From the NCBI GenBank assembly GCA_900169235.1, contig FWCC01000283.1, forward strand, positions 1 through 64,000: a DNA stretch of 64,000 nt. Direction: 5' to 3'. The notes beneath the pieces are model-generated. The model did no database searches, was not told the DNA's origin, and saw only the letters and a list, made by a program, of their open reading frames with translations. Position numbers and translations under genes: made by a program. This DNA comes from Zarea fungicola. Taxonomy: Eukaryota; Ascomycota; Sordariomycetes; Hypocreales; Cordycipitaceae. Position 1 is the stretch's first letter. Each line of letters starts with the position of its first letter. Below are positions 46,676-57,050 of this stretch, piece after piece.

Positions 46676-47175
46676 CTTCAATTGGCATATAATTTACTGA
46701 CCAGCTTCATCGGCAAGGTTGACCAACGTGCTAAAATTTGGGCAAGCTTGGCAAATTTCACCCACGTCTCTCGATACGCACAGAGCAAGCTCGCCAATCT
46801 GCTGTATGCACGCGAACTAGCGGGAGAACTAGCACGGCGACAAACAAACATACACGTGGTATCTGTTCACCCCCTGGCGTTGTGACGACCAATCTCAGCT
46901 TAGCGTACGTGGACCAGCTTGGCCTTCCGTCATGGGCCATAGGTGGTCTTCAGTCTGTGCTCCGGCTCTGGCACAGAGATGTCGCGGAGGGGGGCAAATG
47001 CCAACTGTGGGCAGCATTCGTCAAAAGAAATTATATAGAAAGCGGAGCAGATTATGTGCCTGTTGGTGAAAAGGGGCACCTAAACGAGGCAGCGAGCAAC
47101 AATGACCTCGCGCGGAAATTGTGGGAGTGGACAGACAAGAGTTGCAGCATCACAAGCTCCAGACTGATTCTATGA
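46676..47175 (+). pseudogene. Decayed short-chain dehydrogenase
   Basis: Only the C-terminal half of an SDR of the retinol-dehydrogenase-like type remains. The catalytic YAQSK and following SKLANLLYARELA are in one frame; GVVTTNLSLAYVDQ and the rest of the C-terminus are in another. The frame change lies at a run of five C (46870-46874), between VSVHP and GVV. A second frame change lies near 46676-46684, between NTS and AYNLL. The Rossmann half with the TGxxxGxG motif was not found upstream. With two frame defects and a missing cofactor domain it cannot make a working enzyme. It may be a former tailoring gene of the polyketide cluster. Confidence 0.75.
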
Positions 47176-48173
47176 TTTAATTTGATGTTGGTATCTCATG
47201 AAACGATGCAATCCGTACGGGCAATTCTGCAAGCAGAAAAACATTGTTCAGTGTCGTCATTGATGCTTGCCGTTGCTCCCAGCGTCATCTTCCTCTGCCG
47301 GCCGAATGTCAGACTCTCATTTCTTTATGCAACTGCACAACCACCATAGAATACGCTTGAGACACCTTCTAGACAGCGCTGAGACGCACAATGTGCAAAG
47401 AGAATCTGTCATTTTGCGACCGCCCTTCATTTGTTTACTGCGTTTTAAGTCGACCCTTTAATACATTTTCCGATCGGGGAGGAAAGAGGCGTGTAGATGT
47501 TTTGATGCGAGCAGCAAACCTGCACCCCATACCAAGGCCATGAGCGTCATAACCAAACACTGCTAGAGCAATGCCTAACTAGTTAGTAGAACCTGCCTCG
47601 AAAGAAAAGGAGGAAAAACTGAACAAACCTTAGGCAGACATCCACCTTTCAGTAACTGGACTGAGCGGACACCAGCAACTAGGTTTGAAGTAGCTGCTTT
47701 AAATTAATTTTGACATTGGTTCTGTTACTGCCAGTCTCTTTCATTTGCGGTTTTCTTTTCTGTCACTGGATCGCATATCTCTTACTGCTCGAACTGCCAA
47801 TGGTAACTGAACAAACCCGTGACAATGTTGCGCTTGGTAGTAAAAGTGGCCAATGGTACCATCGAGGCTGAAACGAGTCTCAGGAGAGATTGCTGTCTTG
47901 GAATGATTTTCCCTCTCGAGTGTCGGAAAGGCTCCAATCTCTAAAATATTGCAATTCTCTGCGTCATTGTCTCAGCATTTTCTTATTACGTTGTCTTGTA
48001 ATACTGGAATGGTAAGCAAACGTCGCCAATATATAAGCCACGGTCGGCCCTCCGAATGCAATCCACCACCGTGACTCGGCTGTACTGTGAGAACACAATA
48101 CATGCAAGCAAAAATCGGAACTTTGATACTGAAGAAAATCTCACTTATATAAAGAAGCAGAAAACACGAGTTC
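47176..48173. other. Non-coding gap
   Basis: No gene or repeat recognised in about 1 kb. The right end is presumably the promoter of the small secreted protein. Confidence 0.4.
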
Positions 48174-48395
48174 ATGATGAGAGCTGCCTTTGACTGCTTC
48201 ATTTTCCTTCTTATTGCCGCTGTGGCGGCACACGTACGTTCATACTATCTGTTGCTTCAATGGGCAAGTTTACGCACGACGCTGATGATTTAGCAGAGAC
48301 CAACCGCTGAACATTGCGCCATAAAGAGCTCCACATACAATGAATTCCGAAATTGTGTTAAAAATGATCAAAGAGAGTGGAAGCAAGAATATTGA
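48174..48395 (+). CDS. Tiny secreted protein (two exons)
   Basis: Two exons, 48174-48233 and 48297-48395, with a 63-bp intron (GTACGT donor, GCTGATGAT branch-like site, GCAG acceptor), encode 52 residues. Exon one is almost entirely a signal peptide (MMRAAFDCFIFLLIAAVAAH). Exon two encodes 32 hydrophilic residues with two cysteines about 12 apart, ending in REWKQEY. The combination of a signal peptide, an intron placed just after it and frame closure argues for a real gene, although each piece is short. No family was recognised. It lies between the decayed SDR and the GMC gene; a link to the pathway is not shown. Confidence 0.5.
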
Positions 48396-48623
48396 ACGGT
48401 CTTGCTGCTTGTAAGCTGAGAGTTGGTGGTAGAGAACGCGGCGAACGGAGCTCGGGACGCACTTGTTCCCCGGGTATACAGTGTCCGAAATGGTACGCAG
48501 TGCGGCCTACGTATGGGTTACACTTTGTGAGCGGTTTAATGAAATTCAGACCTTTAAGATTGCATTGTAGCATCGGCAGCCTGTACTTCTCAATTTCCAG
48601 CTCGCCTTCCTTTCATTCCCAGC

Positions 48624-50516
48624 TTATACGGCTATTTCCCACCTTTCTTTGATCATGTCTGCTACCTTTTCGGCCATGGCGTAAATTGTACAGGTCGGAT
48701 TGGCACTAATTTGCAGCGGAATAACGCTTGCATCGACAACTCGCAAGTTGAGCGTCCCATACACAATTAAATGCGTGTCCACCACGCCCCCGCTCTCCTT
48801 CGGCAACATGCTGCATGTGCCAATGGGATGGTGCTGGGTATCGGTGTTGTTCTTGACAAACTCTTCGACATTGTCCTCTGTCAGTGTATAGTAGCCCGGC
48901 TGAAGCGCCTTGCCGCCGTCTTTCAGGCGCGAGGAGAGCGGCTCGGTTGAAAAAATATTTGCGGCATGCAGCATATGTTTGCAGAACACTTTTAGATCGG
49001 CGGGATGGGACAGCCATCGAGGGTCGACTTTTGGGAGCACCGTAGGCGATTTCGAGCAAATGTGCACGCTGCCCCTAGAGAAAGGATGCATGAGACAGGG
49101 AACCACAGTAATGTACTTGCCTGCAAGCTCAGTTTGAAGCCGGGACGTTTCGCCGCTGTGGCTGGCAGGGAGCCCGGCGTGTATGAGCAAATACTGGCTG
49201 GAGGGCTGATTTTGATTGAGAATACCATCTCGAATGAGTTCATATTGCTTGTCGAGGCCAGTGGCGACGCGCTCGGCGACCGGGCTTACTAGGCCATCAA
49301 TAGCAGCGACTTGGTCCTCCAGACTAGCGTTTGCTCCGCCAGTCGTGCAGGCGGCCTTGAATGGAACAAAGGCGGCGCTGCTAACCAAACTGGCAGCGAG
49401 GAAACCCGTCTGGCTCACTGTGTACCCTTGAATTGCCTGCTGAAGAACCGCTGGCTCCTTCAACGACTCCATCGTGTCTTCACCCTCGGCCACCTCAGCG
49501 CTGTAAAATGACAGTGGATGATCCTGGTAATTTTCGCCCACATTGTCATTTTCAAGAACCACGTCAATTCCATATGATGTTAGCAAGCTTGACTTTCCAA
49601 CACCCGATAGCTCCAAAATCTGCGGAGACCCAAAAGTGCCGGCACAGACGATGATCTCCCTGTTGGCTTTCACTGTCATTTCCTTATCGTCAACAATCAA
49701 CTTCACACTAGTTGCGATTGCCAACAGGCCCTCTTTTTTTATGTTGACCTTTGTGACGTGTGCATCTGTCGTCAGGAACAAATTTGGTCGATTTGCATTG
49801 GGTTGAAAATATCCCGTGGCCGCATAACTCCTGGTCGAAGACGACGGGTCCACGAGCGCCAGCGTGGTATGCCCGCCGGTCGCAATTCCTGCTTTGGAAT
49901 CTTTGTGGGGAGCAACACCAAGATTGTCAATTGTCGAAGTCCAGGCGTCAGTAAGTGGCCAATACGATTTGGGGATTGAGGTGTGAATGGGACCACCTTG
50001 GCCGTGCAGGGAGGGATCCAGGTACGACGTCTGCAATGCCGTCGCCGTTTCTGTGGAAGGGGGTGAAAAGCGCTCGAATTTGCGAAAGTATGGACTGAGG
50101 TCATCAAAGCCCCAGCCCTTATTACCGAGCTCCTCCCAGTTGTCCAGGTCAATTCTCGTTGGAAAGGCAGCCATGAGATAATTCATGGCGCTCGTTCCTC
50201 CCAGCACCTTTCCCCGCGGCAGGTTCACTATCCTATCATTTAGGGCCGTCTTGATACAAGGTTAGTTGGCTGGTCGGTAATGCGATGCATTCGTAAATAC
50301 CTGCGGCTCAGACTTGAAACACCAATCATAGTCCTTATTTCCATACATTGGATGCGGCGACATTCCTGTAATTAAAGGATCGCCCAGCTTATTCTTGCCG
50401 GCTTCGATGACGGCAACAGAGATTGCAGGGTTCTCCGTCAGTCGAGCAGCGACCACTAGACCTGCGGTGCCGCCACCGATGATAACAAAGTCAAATCCAT
50501 CATTGACGTGTTCCAT
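48624..50516 (-). CDS. GMC-family FAD oxidoreductase
   Basis: Two exons, 50516-50301 and 50249-48624, with a 51-bp intron (GTATTT donor, CTAAC branch, AAG acceptor), give 613 residues. The N-terminal FAD-binding fold is [17 protein letters not shown], followed by the first GMC signature [14 protein letters not shown] and the second [15 protein letters not shown]. The C-terminal catalytic region has QHHPIGTC with the active-site His and [13 protein letters not shown] with the partner Asn. These enzymes oxidise alcohols, sugars or related substrates, and several act in fungal polyketide pathways. No signal peptide is seen, so an intracellular tailoring enzyme is more likely than a secreted aryl-alcohol oxidase. 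The substrate is not known. Confidence 0.92.
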
Positions 50517-51756
50517 TTTCTGTAGCGAGCAATGGAAGGCAGAGTGAATTTAGCAGCTCTTGTAAGAAATCGTGAGAAGAGTGACGGAATGATTTGCCTT
50601 TGTAAATATACAGAGGTTTGAGTGTGAAGCTCGAATGCTGTAGCAAGGCTTGCTGACGCCCAGCTTTGATGTGTTTGCTGAATCCTAAGCCAACTGAAAG
50701 GGCGGGGATTGCGGGGATGTTCTATATTTATTCCTGATTTCATCACGTATATTAGAAACGAGGTGGTCCAATATAGATTCTGCTTACTTGTTTTATTAGT
50801 CTCGCCGACAATTACACGCTAAGCTGTTTACATAGTTAGTGCTACATGTTGCCGTTCTATCCGTCGAAATTTGTGTCCAATTCTGTCTTCAACCAGCAGC
50901 TAATGGCCAGATTATGGGATGAAGTCCACGAGGCTGACGGGTACTATGTCTTTTAAAGAGTCCATCATTCCTTGATAAGTATGGCGCGCCCACCAAAAAC
51001 TTGGAACTTGCTCGTGTCACCCCGCAGTAGACTAGATTTGGGAGTTCTCACTATAAACCCAAAAGACTACCTACATTAGGTAGTTAGATTCAGCCAGGGG
51101 ATGGTCATTACGTTGAAAGACAAATCGTGACGTAGCTTCTGTCAAGGCACAAAAAACTGCTCACTATATATCGTCTACAATTATCCAAACGCGGACCCTC
51201 GAAGTTGAATTGAAGCGACCTTGGCCTGCGCAAATGAGACCCGGTGCAGGACAGCCTGGAATGTTTTTTATTGCCGGACAGGATCCAAATGAATTCAATG
51301 TACCGCAACGTACCGCAATAGACCGCATTGTAATTAACTCGCGCCGGGTCTGGCAGGAGATGAGCTTAAACTGATCATTGTATTGATCATTCTTCAGCTT
51401 AAACTCAAGCAGGCAGACTGTCTAACCTGTGCCCAACCATGCGTGGCAGTGTACGCTGCAGCCAATGGCTCAATTTTGTCCAGCTCAAGGTCATTCCTGC
51501 CGCAACATCTTGGCCTTGAATACTGAGAGCTATTGGTACATTTCTTCTGTAGAAGAAACATATGTGAGGCAGCTCTCTACTCTCGTAGCATCGGAGGAAT
51601 ACATTAGATTCAACCCGACTTTGACACAGCGGAAATTGTAACGGATTGATTGTCGCGGTTGAATGAGCCGTCGCTATTATGTGGTGCTACTGCACCGCCG
51701 GAGTGACACCTGATGGAAAGACGCATTCTCTTTACGTAAACATCTTCTAAAGATGG
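50517..51756. other. Non-coding gap
   Basis: It holds the GMC promoter (its left part, minus strand) and the 3' side of the phosphatase gene. No gene or repeat was recognised. Confidence 0.45.
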
Positions 51757-53120
51757 CTAAGCTTTGATACTGACATTACCCTCATTGTAAGGGTCTTTGA
51801 AGAACACAACTTGCACCGTAATATCATCTCGCACATATCGACTCACAGGATTGTAGGCAGTTAGTGCTCCGCAAAACAAATCCCGACGACTCCCACCCAG
51901 GGCATTTTTAACAAGACACACCGCAGCATTATCAAGGTCCTCAATGACAAAGTGATCAGGTGTTGCCTTGTAGCTCGGCCACCCCTCATCGCTAATAGTA
52001 AAGTCTGCACTGTTCTTCTCGTCAGCGGCTGGTTCGGGCTTCCCTTCTTGTTTTGCCTTTATCCAACGGTATACACAGTCCACGGCATCCTCGTTGGACA
52101 TGACGTTCCAAAGTCCGTCTGATGCCAGAATGATGAAATCATCCGTTGCAATGGTGTGTGTGGTAATTTCGGGTGTGGCAGTCATGTAAGGAGGCGTCTT
52201 ATAATTTGGCTTGGGTTCGTAACCAAAGAAGTGTCGCTGTAGCGATTTGAGTTCTTCGATATCCCATTTAAATCGGTGATCTCCAAACGCTCGAGTGACG
52301 GCGATGCCGAGCATTCTGCCTGAAGCGGTATCAATCATATCCTTTATCTCGTCGGGATGCTCACGATCGAGGCGCTTGACTTCGTCCTCATTGAGGCCAG
52401 TCTGATCCTTGCTGAGAGCTGTGGCCGTGAAGCCGCTGGTATCAGATGATGGCTGTCCGAGAACCGCCCTCGAGTCGCCGACAACTGCAGTACGAAGCAC
52501 ACTTGATTCAAGCTCGTACATGATCAGCAATGCACAGGATCCCGAGACAGCTGGAGCAATCACAGAAAAGCCAGCTGCGGACCCCGGCTCAAGTTGTCCC
52601 CCCAATGCCTCTCGGGCGCTCTCCATGATGCGGTTGTCGAGGCTTCTAAATGCTTCTTGAAGAGCAGAGTTGATCGTCTCGTTATTGCTTGACGGGTCCA
52701 AGCGAGCCAGGGCATTGGAAACGTATGGAATTAACGCCTGTTTGACAACTACGGCTGTTGCCCACCCGCTATGGCCCAGGCCAATTTAATCCTTACGTTA
52801 ACAGTGCAAGAGGGAATTGGAAAGAGAATAAAAGATACTTACGCATGACCGTCGTATATTCCTGCAAAGAGAGTGCGTTTCCCTCCGACACCACGACCAA
52901 TTCCCACAGCCCATTCATCTTCTACAGGGTCATTGCTGGCCACACTAGCCACGTCAACGTGTCCTGGAGAACCGTCGATGTCATTGAAGGCGAAGCTGGT
53001 GGCCCCTTCACGCAGTTTGATGTTGGCGGCTTCCAAATCTAGCGACTTGACGGGGGATGTGACGATAATGTCAGATTGAGACCTGACATCGTCTATTGAA
53101 GGGACCTGGTTCCGACTCAT
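51757..53120 (-). CDS. PP2C-type protein phosphatase, PDH-phosphatase-like
   Basis: Two exons, 53120-52843 and 52768-51757, with a 74-bp intron (GTAAGT donor, ATAG acceptor), give 429 residues. This acceptor was chosen because it restores the motif YDGHAGWATA; the other AG sites lead to stops. All PP2C metal-binding motifs are present: FAGIYDGHAG, VVGDSRAVL, SKDQTG, LGIAVTRAFGD, FIILASDGLWNVMS and RDDITV. The preceding segment with REGATSFAFNDIDG and SNDPVEDEWA, and the overall layout, fit the pyruvate-dehydrogenase-phosphatase/Ptc5 branch. The N-terminus is short and lacks the presequence and membrane segment usual in mitochondrial members. It may be an accessory paralogue; its role beside the cluster is unknown. 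Confidence 0.88.
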
Positions 53121-53836
53121 GGCAATTTTGTTATCGTTGAAGACGTTGTTTGCTCATTTTGCTCTCTCTGGAATCTGGCGGTTGCTTGCATTATATCTAG
53201 TTAAAATACCAGGGCTCTCAGATTACAAATGCCATATCGGAGTTGTGCTTTTGGGGGATCTTAAATGTAAGCCTGCTTAAAGGGTTCCCTTTTTATGAGT
53301 TTTCATTGATGTAACTTGGTTCAGCTCCATATATTGGAGTTTCCTGTTAGAGGTTACTTAGGCACGCTTTTGCCACTGTCTGGGGCCAGGGAGAGTGGCT
53401 TTTCATGAAAGCCGTGGACGACTTGCGACCCCTGTCAGCAGAGGCTGAGTCTCACGCACCTATTAACATTGGGGGTTCCTTTTTCCTGGTTTTTCATTGA
53501 CGGGCAATAAGTTAGTCCCACTGTTTGCACGCTACAACGGGCTAGGTTTAACTCCCGAGATTCGAATGTCTTCATCGTGTAGGCTACTGGGTCCATTTTT
53601 AAGACACCTCTGACTCGTTCACAACCTTGACCGTCAGACTCACGTGAAGGATTCAATCTTCACCATGCCTGCGTGGCCGCTGGCCAAATCGCTGCGTCAA
53701 GTTAACCCACACAATCCTCAGCTGTTGGTATCCAATTCTCGGCAGTTAATTGGACAGCCAGTTGATATCTCGGATCAGGCAATAGCCAGCAACATTCACC
53801 AGCCCCCTGTCTCTGCGGTCAGCTTTTGCGGTAGCA
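53121..53836. repeat. Divergent promoter region with a direct repeat
   Basis: No gene. Two related segments, GGGTTCCCTTTTTATGAGTT at about 53281 and GGGTTCCTTTTTCCTGGTTT at about 53471, each continue with TTTTCATTGA and lie about 190 bases apart. Confidence 0.5.
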
Positions 53837-55307
53837 ATGGAGTCTCATCCACAGGCTACAGCGCCACAATATGCATGCAATATCAGCTCCGAGAAGCAAA
53901 TCGCCGGCAACAGGCCAATGCCAGAGCCGGTAAGGCGGGATTGGCAGAAGATCTACCCGCATGTACAGCGCATGTATCAGATGCGACAGTTCAAGTTACG
54001 AGAGGTAATGACATTTCTAGAACTGGAGTATGGGTTTAGAGCCTCGTAGGTGACATTTCAGATCTGCTGTACGATTTAAATGCGCAACTAACACGCTAGA
54101 TAGGAAAAATATGTTTAAGAAATACCTTCGCAAATGGGGTCTTGTAAAGAGACAAAAACACAGCTTGAGCGCGTCGGTAGGACATGCGCCGAAAAATGGC
54201 CCACAGAAGCAAAACAGGATGCTCCTACAAGACAGTTCTGTTGCTGCTGGATTGCAGTGTCAAAAGACTCTACTTCCATCGCCTGTCTCTGGACTACACG
54301 CGCCACTGGCTGAGAAATCACTCGGTCACCTGCTCGCAGGAATGCACAATTGGGTGCTTGGTGTAGCTGATATGCCACGAACATCACCCTTCATGACTGT
54401 CTCTCGCCGAAGCAGGGAGATGCTTCAGACATTTACGCTTGCTGCCGATCTACTGCTAAAAAATGAGGGCCTTCGTGCTGGGAAGGCGATGCGAAAAGTA
54501 TTCCTCCAACTCGAAGATGCAATACACGACCTTAACGTGGATGTAATGTGGAACATGCTCGATATCGTCTATGAGTTATCTACACTCAAGCAGAATACAC
54601 TTCTGGATATATTTACTCGCCATCTTTCAGCGATATCACAGCAGCGGCTGCCATCTACGCATCCAATTGCGGAGTTGGCGCATCAGATGCTGCACCTCGA
54701 TGCCCAACACCTCAAGTTAGCACGGGCCTACAGCTCGAACACTATGGATCAACTATTGAACCACTCTCCAATGCCGCAATATAAGCGCGAAGTCATTGCT
54801 TCATGCCTCGCTCGCCTGGATCGCTGCTCAGGCAAATCCCCAGACCCATTTATGGCTGGAGTATGGTCACTCCAGAAGAGACCATACAGAAAAAGCACTC
54901 CATATGATATGCACTGGTGCACAATAATGTCACGACTTGCAAAAGCGTTCAAGGTACCTATCTACGATGGACCAGACTTGAGAAGGGGAGGGAGTAGTCT
55001 ACGACATGACGGAACGTGGGAAGCCGAGAGGCAAGAACATACCGACCAGGTTGTCTTGGATGCCAAAACTCGCCTCGATAATATTGCAGTTCAAGCATGC
55101 CATATATCCAACAGTGGAGCCACGCATGCCTTGTCATCTCGCTGCCAAGTTCGTTACGGTAACATTGCAGGGGACCTATCTGAGATACGGGAAATGTGGG
55201 CGTTGGAAAAGCATCTTCATTTAATTAGCATGTTTGATGAAGCTCGTCAGATGAGGAAGGATTCTTTAGCTTTAGTAGATGGATTCCTTAGCGACATACC
55301 ACAGTAG
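53837..55307 (+). CDS. Clr5-domain protein
   Basis: Two exons, 53837-54045 and 54104-55307, with a 58-bp intron give 470 residues. The join (GTAGGT donor, CTAAC branch, second of two nearby TAG acceptors) restores the full Clr5 domain at about residues 35-85: DWQKIYPHVQRMY, LREVMTFLELEYGFRAS, then KNMFKKYLRKWGL. Clr5 is a short N-terminal domain of fungal proteins, probably nucleic-acid-binding, named after a fission-yeast silencing factor. The remaining 380 residues are helical and match nothing recognised; the stretch LQTFTLAADLLLKNEGLRAG resembles the start of helical-repeat tails seen in Clr5 proteins. It may be a regulator, but that is inference. An overlapping frame starting at 53644 lacks the domain. 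Confidence 0.8.
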
Positions 55308-55665
55308 TTGGATTGGGTTACACCACGCTGCTGTGCCCGCCGGACCCAATCATTGACTGCTTGATTATGAACCATATTCCCGCTCTTACTTGTGAAGTTG
55401 TATTCAACATGTCTTGTCACGGAATGAAGAAAAAAAAGGCTTGACCTTATGAGATCTGCCGAGTCAAGCAAGACGGTCATAGTGCCATCTCTGACATGTG
55501 AGAAAATATTTCAGACAATAATCCAAGTAAGAAGTCGGGTGTGCTGTGTATCATTATTTTGTAGGAGAATTCCACGTGGCCAAGCTGCGAAGGTACCTCG
55601 GGCGGAAAATATTAGGTTATTCCTTTCATCTCTCTCCTCTATTGTGTCATGAAACTCACGGCGTC
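55308..55665. other. Convergent intergenic region
   Basis: The 358 bases lie between two convergent genes. No feature was seen. Confidence 0.45.
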
Positions 55666-56514
55666 TTACGTCGAGACGCTGGCATTTTCCAGACCCTTTC
55701 GGCATATGACTTCCCCATGCGCAACCGAAAACCACGCATACTCCTCCTCGCCCCATCTCCTCCACGCATCCGCCGCCCTCTCCAGATCCTCCTTGGTCGC
55801 GAGGCCGCCCTCGACCGCCGTGCTCGCAAACGCCGAAGCCAGCGTCCTCTCCGCCCACAGCCCGCTCCACCACGAAATCTCCTCCCGCGTGCTGTAGCAC
55901 CATGTGCTCGACCCGCTCGTCACCGCACCCGCCGCGAACCCGGCCTGCCGCGCCCACGCATGGCACATGCGCCCGGCGTCGGGCTCGCCGCCGTTGGCCG
56001 CGGCCACGGTGCGGTAGAGCCGGCGCCAGCCGTCCATGCCCTGCGCCTCGGGGTACCAGACGAAGCCGCCATAGTCGGACTCCCTCGCCGCGACAATGGC
56101 CCCGGGCTTCGCCACGCGACCCATCTCCTGCAGGATGGCGACGGGATCCTTGACGTGCTGGAGGACTTGGTGGCAAAACACCACGTCAAAGGTGCCGTCA
56201 GCAAAGGTCAGGGAGTTTGCGTCTCCAACGACAAAGTCAATGTTGGTGATGCCCTTTGCGTCGGCTAGTTCCCGCGCACCGCGGAGGACATCCCCCACGC
56301 GCTCGAGGCCGGTGATGTGTCCTTGCGGTACGTAGCTGGCGAGATCGACGGTGATGGAACCTGGGCCGCAGCCTACGTCGAGAATTTTCATGGTTGGTTT
56401 CAGGTGAGGCAAGAGGAATGCCATCGAATTGAGAGCTGTGCGCCATTGGTGTGAGCGAAGCACAGAGGCGTGATGGCCGTGCGTGTATGTTGCGGTCTCC
56501 GTCTGTTTGGTCAT
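55666..56514 (-). CDS. Class I SAM-dependent methyltransferase (UbiE-like)
   Basis: A single exon of 282 residues. Motif I, ILDVGCGPGSITVDLA, is at about residues 44-59. The acidic residue that binds the SAM ribose follows in GHITGLERV, then VVGDANSLTFADGTFDVVFC (motif II-like), and HVKDPVAILQEMGRVAKPG (motif III-like). The layout matches Methyltransf_11/25 enzymes, which methylate small molecules on O, N or C. The C-terminal part has aromatic substrate-site residues (STWCYSTREEISWWSGLWAER). No signal or membrane segment is present. The gene is G/C-rich compared with its flanks. Its position between the synthase-side genes and the large regulator suggests a tailoring role, which is inference. 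Confidence 0.9.
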   Translation of the reverse strand: MTKQTETATYTHGHHASVLRSHQWRTALNSMAFLLPHLKPTMKILDVGCGPGSITVDLASYVPQGHITGLERVGDVLRGARELADAKGITNIDFVVGDANSLTFADGTFDVVFCHQVLQHVKDPVAILQEMGRVAKPGAIVAARESDYGGFVWYPEAQGMDGWRRLYRTVAAANGGEPDAGRMCHAWARQAGFAAGAVTSGSSTWCYSTREEISWWSGLWAERTLASAFASTAVEGGLATKEDLERAADAWRRWGEEEYAWFSVAHGEVICRKGLENASVST

Positions 56515-57050
56515 TGTGATGACTTTGAGAATCTGCTGCCAGAATTTAACAATTTGTGGCTAAATATCACAGGAATAGAGTAATGGTGATGCATTCAGCT
56601 CATGGCTGTTTTATACCATGCTTGCGGCAGTCCGATATCGGGCGGGGCGACTCTATTTGGCTGGAGTTACCTATTCTTCCTGCAACAGAAACAGCCAATG
56701 AACTTTAAATTTTGAGGCTCACTAGAGTATCAATAGCACATGTAGTTTGCCTAATTATATTTAACTTTAATTTAGTTTAATGAGCTGAGATATAGTGCGC
56801 GTCACTTGACAGTATGTTTCAGACGAGCAAGGACATTGAAACGGCCATCCTTGCGCTGCAGTTCAAGAAGTTGGGTCAAACGATAATGTGAAGTTGAGTG
56901 AGAGCCCGAGATGGTTAATTTTGATTTATAAAACTATTTTCCAGATTGTTTACTTTCATCATTAACAAAACCGCACCAGAAAATCGGAACCCAGCATTGT
57001 AGCAGGCGCAGAAAACTCCGTAGATTGATGATAATTTGGCGGGAAATCTG
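56515..57050. other. Promoter region of the methyltransferase
   Basis: No gene. The A/T-rich sequence contains ATTATATTTAACTTTAATTTAG near 56754-56775; nothing decisive was seen. Confidence 0.4.

Noticed and set aside
53644..54039. A 131-codon frame overlapping the start of the Clr5 gene
   Set aside because: The Clr5 domain lies in the other frame, which splices cleanly to the second exon.
55511..56176. A 221-codon minus-strand frame
   Set aside because: It overlaps the methyltransferase in another frame and is Gly/Arg-rich without motifs.
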